NCBI GenBank assembly: GCA_003455595.1
Contig: DMQT01000040.1
Location: forward strand, 3,245 to 15,410
Reading direction: 5' to 3'
Source: Betaproteobacteria bacterium
GTDB lineage: Bacteria; Pseudomonadota; Gammaproteobacteria; Burkholderiales; Sulfuriferulaceae
DNA: 12,166 nucleotides
Below the pieces are notes generated by a model. It was given only the letters and a program-made list of their open reading frames with translations, was not told where the DNA came from and did no database searches. The position numbers and the translations under genes were made by a program. This document shows positions 7,345 through 12,166 of the stretch, one piece after another (position 1 is the first letter of the stretch; each line of letters begins with the position of its first letter).

Positions 7345-10300
7345 CTATTGGCTTGGTGGTGCCGCGCTGGCTGGTGCCACCCGCTTGGCGCCCAGGCTCA
7401 GCTTGGTGTTGACTGCATGATCCGAAGCGGTACCCGGCGTCGGTGCCGCCACGCTGAGGTGATCGGCGGCCACGCCGTTAGTGAGGAGTGTCTGCTTGAT
7501 GGCGTCGCCGCGCTGTTGCGCCAGGCGTTGCAATTCAGCGTCAGTGACTGGAATTTGCAGCGTGAGCTGTTCCAGTAACGCGCTGTACAAGGTGCTGCCA
7601 TCGGTTTTGGGTTTGTCGTACTCGGCCTTGATCTGCTTGAATTGATTGGGTTTCAAGCGCGCTTTGGCCAGCGCCAGCACCGCCTGCTGCGCCTTGGGGT
7701 TGCTCAGGTCAGCCGGGCCGGGCGCTTCATCCGCCGCCAGTTTCAGCCCGATGCCTTGCGCCACGTCGCGGCGTATCCATTGTTCTTCGATGGCACGCGT
7801 ATCGGCGGCGCTGGCGTAGCTGGGCGCCACCGTCAGGGTCAGCGCCGGACGCTTGCTCATGGCCTGCGCCACCGCTTTGAGTTTTTCCTGCTCGGGCGGT
7901 AACAGCACGGCGCTGCCGGGGTCGAATGCCACTGCCTGCAACTTGTCCGAGCTGATGCCGAGCAGGCTGCCGAGCGCGCGGAATGGTGCGGTGACCAGTT
8001 TGGTGAGCACGTTGACGATGGCTTTCCAGACGATGCGGCCATAGCTGAATTGCGGGTCATCGAGGCTGCCGGACACGGGCAGATCGAGGTCGATCACGCC
8101 GTTGCTGTCTTCCAGCAGCGCGATGGCGAGATCGAGCGGCAGGTGCATGGCATCCGGGCTATCGACGCGTTCACCGAGGCGCAATTTGTTCATGATGAAC
8201 TGGTTTTCGCCCGCCAGCTGGCGGTTCTTGATCTTGTATTCGAGATCGACCGAGAGCGTGCCGGATACGATCTTGCGTCCGGCAAACTTGCCCGAATACG
8301 GCGTCAGGCGATTCATCTCCAGATTGCGGAAGCTCAGTTTCAGATCGGTGAAATCGGTGGCGTGGAACGGTTGCAATGATCCCCGGATGCGCGCCAAGCC
8401 GTACTGATCGACCTTGCCGTCGAGCGCCACCTGCGACACCGTGGCCGGGTTGCTGGACAGGCCGTTGATGACACCGGATAACGAATTGATGTTGGTGCCG
8501 AACTGCGGCGTGAGCGAGAGATCGGCAAATTCCAGATCGGCGTTGTCGATGCGGATGCGTTCGACGTTGACCGGGAACGCAGCCTTGCCCGGGGTGGTGG
8601 CAGCGGTTGCGACAGGTTTGGCCGCGGCCGGCGCAGCTTTGGTGCTTGCGGCTGCGGGCGGCGGCGCTTCACTGCGCAACATGCGCGTCAGGTTGAGCGT
8701 CTTGTCAGGGAAGATGATGATCTTGCCGAACGGTTTGATGGCGCGCAGCGTGCCGATATGCAGGCTGTCCGGCGCGAGCTTGAACGTCAGGTCATCGCTG
8801 ACGAGGCGCTGCCAGCCGAGAAACTGCGCGCCGCCTGTCTCCTCGGTAATCGCCAGTTTGTCGACAGCAAAGCCGCCCGCATATTGCACTGAGAGCGCTT
8901 TGCCGCGGTGCAGCGTGAGGTTGCCGTGGGTGCTGGCGCTGCCCTCATTCAGATTGAGCCGCGCGATGCGGTTAAGGTACGGCGCAAACGGTTTGAGCGA
9001 TAGCGCCGCGAGTGTGAGCTTGAAGTCGCCATTCAGGCTGGCCGGCACCAGCTTGCCCTGCGCTTCGAAGCGACCACCCTGCTTAATCTGGAATGCGGCG
9101 GTGAGCGGGATCGCCCGGCTCGGATCGAGCGAGACGTCACGCGCTGCCACGCCTGCGTGCTCGATATCCAGCACCACCGGCTTGCCTTTGGCCCGGTCTT
9201 CGAAGTGTAGCGTGGCATTTTCCAGCGCCAGGCGTTGCAGCGCCAACGTCCAGGCGGTTTTGTCCTCGGCGGGCGGCGGTTTGCGGGCGAGCTTTGAGCG
9301 GTTCGAACATCGCTTGCCAGGCCAGCGGTTTGCCGGTCTGCTGGATGACCTCGGACGTCAGGCCACTGGCGACCAGTGCGTCAAACGTGGCACTGTGTTT
9401 GGCCAGATCGAGCACGCCATTTGTTATGCGGATTTGTTGCAGCGTGGCAGCAGGCTTGGTGATGAGCGCCGAGTGCAGAACGAGCGGCCCGATGGTGCTG
9501 TTGACGGCGCGCACCTGCACGCCGCCGCTGGCGTTGGACACGGCAAAGTCGAGATTGAGCCCGGCGACGTCGGCGCTCAGCGTAGGGCGGAAACTGTGGT
9601 CGAGATAATGCGCCTTTCAGTCGTGCAGCTGCACGTTGCCGATATTGAATACAAAGGGTTTTCCGGTGCGGGTTGGCGTGGCGGATTGCGTTGTGGTGGG
9701 GGAGGTGGCAGGGGCAGCCAACGCCTGTTGCCAGTCGATCACGCTATCGGCGCTGCGGCTGGCATGGATTTCGCCGCCGTTGAGCGCCACTTGCGCGACC
9801 TGGGCGCGCTGCGCCGCGAGGTCAAAATCGACGCCGCTGACGCTGGCTTGCGGTAGATCAAGCAGCGGCTTGGCGGCCTGGCTAAAATGGGCGGCAGTCA
9901 GTTGCGCACTCAAACCCTTAAAGCGCAGTTGGGGGCTGGATTGCATGGCAAAGTCGAGACGCGGTGCATGCACAACCAGCTGCTGTGCCGTCAGCTGGCC
10001 GCGGTTGCGGCGAAATCCTTGAGGCTGAGCGCCAGTTGCGTGACCACTGCCTGCGGCTGATTCTTTACTATGGCGAAGTTGTACTCCAACTGGGTGTTGA
10101 GCACGCCGCTGGTAGGGGTGAGCGGCAATATGGCCTGCCTGAGCACGTGCATGAGCTGGGCGAACTTGACGCCTTCCAGCACAATCTTTCCACTCGATAC
10201 CAGCGGATTCAGACCCAGCTTGCCGTCCCATTTGAGCGTGCCGCCCTGCTGCGGCAGTTGGGCGGCGATGAGGTAATTGCCGCGGTCTTCCGGCAGGGTG

Positions 10301-10896
10301 GAGAGGCGGTCGAGCTTAAGATCGAGCGGTAATAAACTGGCATTGAACGGCGTGGCGCGGTTGCGGTCGGCGTATTCGATGTCGCCTTGTTCGATCACCA
10401 GATGCGCGATCAGCACGCGCGGCAAGGTGTTGGACGGCGGTGTTTTGTTTTTGTTGATGGCAGCAATCAGCGCGGCCCAATTGAGCTTGCCGTCGGGGGC
10501 GATGTTAAAACGTGCCTGCGGCGCAGTCAGGCGGACGTCGTGCAGCTTCCAGGCAAGGCGAAACAGGCCGCTGGCTTCCAGATCCAGGTGCAGGCGCTTG
10601 AACCCGGCCAGCGGTGCGCCATTGGGTTCGGTCAGACGGAAGTTGTCCACGGTGACGGCGAGGCGCGGCGGGTCGAAATCGACTTTGCCGACGCTGGCGC
10701 GGCTGGCCAGCTTGTGTTCCGCTACCCACGGCAGGATGCGCTGCGCCAGCGGGTTGACGGCAAAATAGCCGAACAACAGATAGGCAATGAACAGGCCTGC
10801 GCCGATCAGAAACGGCAGGCCAAGAAAGATCTTTTTAGCGTTGAAACGCATCGCATCCCAGGTTTTATTGTCGATAAGGCGTTGCATATCCGCCAC
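7345..10896 (-). pseudogene. Large AsmA-like DUF748 envelope protein, broken by two frameshifts and a stop
   Basis: Four open pieces form one gene of about 1183 codons. The start is a GTG at 10896 with an AGGAG seven bases upstream. A single N-terminal membrane helix (about 23-47, IFLGLPFLIGAGLFIAYLL) leads into a long periplasmic beta-rich region. Features include DFDPPRLAVTVDNFRL and WKLHDVRLTAPQARFNI, then repeated AsmA-like strands and a low-complexity Ala/Pro/Thr linker near 8590-8670. The C terminus is a charged alpha-helical domain (VAFDPGSAVLLPPEQEKL). DUF748/AsmA-like proteins are thought to act in the envelope, possibly in lipid transport. The lesions are a -1 shift near 10000-10015, an in-frame TGA at 9617-9619 (possibly from GGA), and a +1 shift near 9289-9298. 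Correcting them gives continuous family-like sequence. No terminator separates it from katG, so read-through is possible. Confidence 0.85.
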
Positions 10897-11012
10897 GCTG
10901 CAACTCCTACGTTATAGCGTATTTCTGCGCTTGCCATGCGTTCGCAGGCAGGGCAAATGCGTCAAATTGCAGTAGCATGCGGTCTGCCAGTCAACATGTT
11001 TATGGATGCGCC
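10897..11012. promoter_or_regulatory. Divergent intergenic region between the DUF748 gene and chaA
   Basis: These 116 bp must hold the starts of both transcripts. For the DUF748 direction a candidate promoter on the minus strand is TTGACT (10994-10989), a 17-bp spacer, and TGCAAT (10971-10966). For chaA I found no convincing pair. The assignment is by eye and weak. Confidence 0.3.
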
Positions 11013-12089
11013 ATGAAATACTTCAAAGCCGAATACCCCATTGTCCTTGCCGTGATGATGCTGGGGCTGGGATTTGCCCTCGAACATACGGCCATCGAGC
11101 ACGGCGGCGTGGCGTTGTGGGGGTTGCTGTTGCTGGCGCTGCTGGCGATTATCGGTATTGCGTTTCGTATCAGCCACCACGCCGAAGTACTGGCAGTGCG
11201 CTGGGGCGAGCCTTACGGCACTTTGATTTTGACGCTGGCGGCCGTGGCGGTGGAGGTGGTAATTCTGGTGGTGTTGCTGCAGGGCGCACCCAACCCGACG
11301 CTGGCGCGCGACACGGTGTTCGCCGCGGTGATGTTCGATATCAACGGCATCCTCGGCGCGGCGGCAATTATCGGCGGGCTGGCGCATGGCTCGGTCAAAT
11401 ACAATCTCAAATCGGCCAATTCGTTCGTCGCCATGCTGCTGGTGGCGCTGGGCATCGGCATGTTCATCCCGGATTTTGTGCCCGACGCGCAGTGGAAAAT
11501 CTACTCGATGTTTTCGGTCGGCGTAATGGCGGTGATGTACCTGGCGTTCCTGCGTTTGCAGACGGTCGAGAACCGCGCATTTTTCGAACACACCAGCGCC
11601 ATTGATGAAGAAGCCCACGACGCGATACACAGCCCGACTGCGTTGCATGTAGGCGTCATGCTGGGTGCCATTGTGCTGGTGGGTCTGCTGTCCGAAGTGC
11701 TGTCGGTACTGCTCGACGCCGGTCTGGTCGGCAGCGGCCTGCCCAAATCCATTCCCGCCGTGCTGGTGGCGTTGATCTCGGCCAGCCCGGAAATTCTCAC
11801 CGCGCTCAGCGCCGCCAAAAACAACCGTCTGCAAACCACGGTGAACATTGCGCTGGGTGCGTCGCTCGCCACCGTGCTGCTGACCCTGCCAGTGATCGAG
11901 GCCATCGCGCTGTTCAACGGCGAGCGCATCATCATGGCGCTGACACCAATGCAGGCCGGGATGCTGCTGTTGACTCTGCTGGCGGTGATGAACAACCTGC
12001 ACGACGGCGAAACCAACGCCATCGAGGGCATCAGCCACCTGGCGCTGTTTGCGGCGTTCATCGCGTTGGTGGCGATGGGCTTGCTGTAA
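11013..12089 (+). CDS. chaA: ChaA-like calcium/proton (cation) antiporter
   Basis: This 358-residue inner-membrane protein of the CaCA exchanger superfamily is close in length to E. coli ChaA (366). Such proteins export Ca2+ or Na+/K+ in exchange for protons. About ten or eleven hydrophobic helices are visible. The two repeat signatures are present: GEPYGTLILTLAAVAVEV (65-82, E81) and ISASPEILTALSAAKNN (255-271, E260), the latter followed by NIALGASLATVLLTLPV. An acidic cytoplasmic-type loop lies between the halves (EHTSAIDEEAHD, 192-203). I chose ATG 11013 (MKYFKAEYPIVLAVMM) because it gives the usual short N terminus; an in-frame start at 10977 adds 12 unlikely residues. The ribosome binding site is weak. 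The gene is uninterrupted, and annotations such as 'ionic transporter y4hA' refer to the same family. Confidence 0.88.
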   Translation: MKYFKAEYPIVLAVMMLGLGFALEHTAIEHGGVALWGLLLLALLAIIGIAFRISHHAEVLAVRWGEPYGTLILTLAAVAVEVVILVVLLQGAPNPTLARDTVFAAVMFDINGILGAAAIIGGLAHGSVKYNLKSANSFVAMLLVALGIGMFIPDFVPDAQWKIYSMFSVGVMAVMYLAFLRLQTVENRAFFEHTSAIDEEAHDAIHSPTALHVGVMLGAIVLVGLLSEVLSVLLDAGLVGSGLPKSIPAVLVALISASPEILTALSAAKNNRLQTTVNIALGASLATVLLTLPVIEAIALFNGERIIMALTPMQAGMLLLTLLAVMNNLHDGETNAIEGISHLALFAAFIALVAMGLL

Positions 12090-12091
12090 TG

Positions 12092-12107
12092 CAGTCAAGC
12101 ATGACTG
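12092..12107 (+). terminator. Small hairpin after chaA, possible weak terminator
   Basis: CAGTCA, loop AGCA, TGACTG forms a perfect 6-bp stem 2 bp after the chaA stop. Only a short GTGTT follows instead of a T-run, so it would be at best a weak terminator; it could equally be an operator-like palindrome upstream of the next gene. Confidence 0.25.
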
Positions 12108-12145
12108 TGTTCCGCGACCTTATTGGCGTGGGTTAATATCCTGTC

Positions 12146-12166
12146 ATGACTCTGACCGAATTGCGT
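12146..12166 (+). CDS. oxyR: Start of a LysR-type regulator, probably OxyR (3' cut by window edge)
   Basis: Only seven codons are visible, reading MTLTELR. Betaproteobacterial OxyR proteins typically start MTLTELRYIVAVARE, and few other families share this beginning. OxyR senses hydrogen peroxide through a cysteine pair and activates katG, among other genes. The call is strengthened by the OxyR-like operator before katG in this window. A TAATAT at 12134-12139 could be a -10 box, though it lies only 6 bp from the ATG, and no clear ribosome binding site is present. Seven residues cannot prove the identity. Confidence 0.55.

Noticed and set aside
8414..9856. 480-codon plus-strand ORF opposite the DUF748 gene
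   Set aside because: It has low-complexity Ser/Arg/Ala composition typical of an antisense frame, whereas the minus strand gives coherent DUF748 sequence with a start signal.
10962..12098. 378-codon minus-strand ORF covering all of chaA
   Set aside because: The product is extremely rich in His, Gln and Arg, as expected from reading a hydrophobic membrane-protein gene backwards; chaA itself has clear family motifs.

Overview
The window reads as a chromosomal segment of a Gram-negative proteobacterium, most likely a betaproteobacterium. This is inferred from the secD-secF order, an AsmA-like DUF748 gene, a ChaA-type antiporter, and a final partial gene whose seven visible residues (MTLTELR) match the start of betaproteobacterial OxyR proteins. 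The flanking genes are GC-rich. The stretch from about 3190 to 3718 is clearly richer in A+T.

Layout, left to right. (1) 1-3189, plus strand: a compact, probably co-transcribed export and membrane block. It holds secD (5' end outside the window), secF, a DedA-family membrane protein and a YchJ-type SEC-C protein; gaps are 4-10 nt or the genes overlap. (2) 3190-3718: an AT-rich remnant read on the minus strand. It holds the C-terminal end of a SlyB / glycine-zipper-like lipoprotein gene, an overlapping 29-codon single-helix ORF (ATGA overlap) and a doubtful 57-codon ORF. (3) 3719-5007: a complete IS3-family insertion sequence of 1289 bp, with 34-bp imperfect terminal inverted repeats, orfA/orfB, a likely -1 frameshift site and a hairpin just before the orfA ribosome binding site. 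It has no target-site duplication, and its left end cuts the lipoprotein gene, whose 5' part is absent on the far side. (4) 5058-7225, minus strand: katG (catalase-peroxidase), broken by two single-base insertions. (5) 7300-7336: a good match to an OxyR operator upstream of katG. (6) 7345-10896, minus strand: a large DUF748 (AsmA-like) envelope protein gene with two frameshifts and one in-frame stop. (7) 11013-12089, plus strand: an intact ChaA-like calcium/proton antiporter. (8) 12146-12166: the first seven codons of a probable oxyR.

Taken together, the right half looks like an oxidative-stress neighbourhood (katG with an OxyR site, and probable oxyR nearby) beside envelope and ion-transport genes. 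Five separate lesions in katG and the DUF748 gene, plus a gene cut by an IS, suggest either real local decay or an error-prone assembly. The secF-dedA-ychJ block and chaA are uninterrupted. No CRISPR array, rRNA, tRNA or clearly new multi-gene system was found. The least explained items are the small AT-rich minus-strand ORFs next to the IS.
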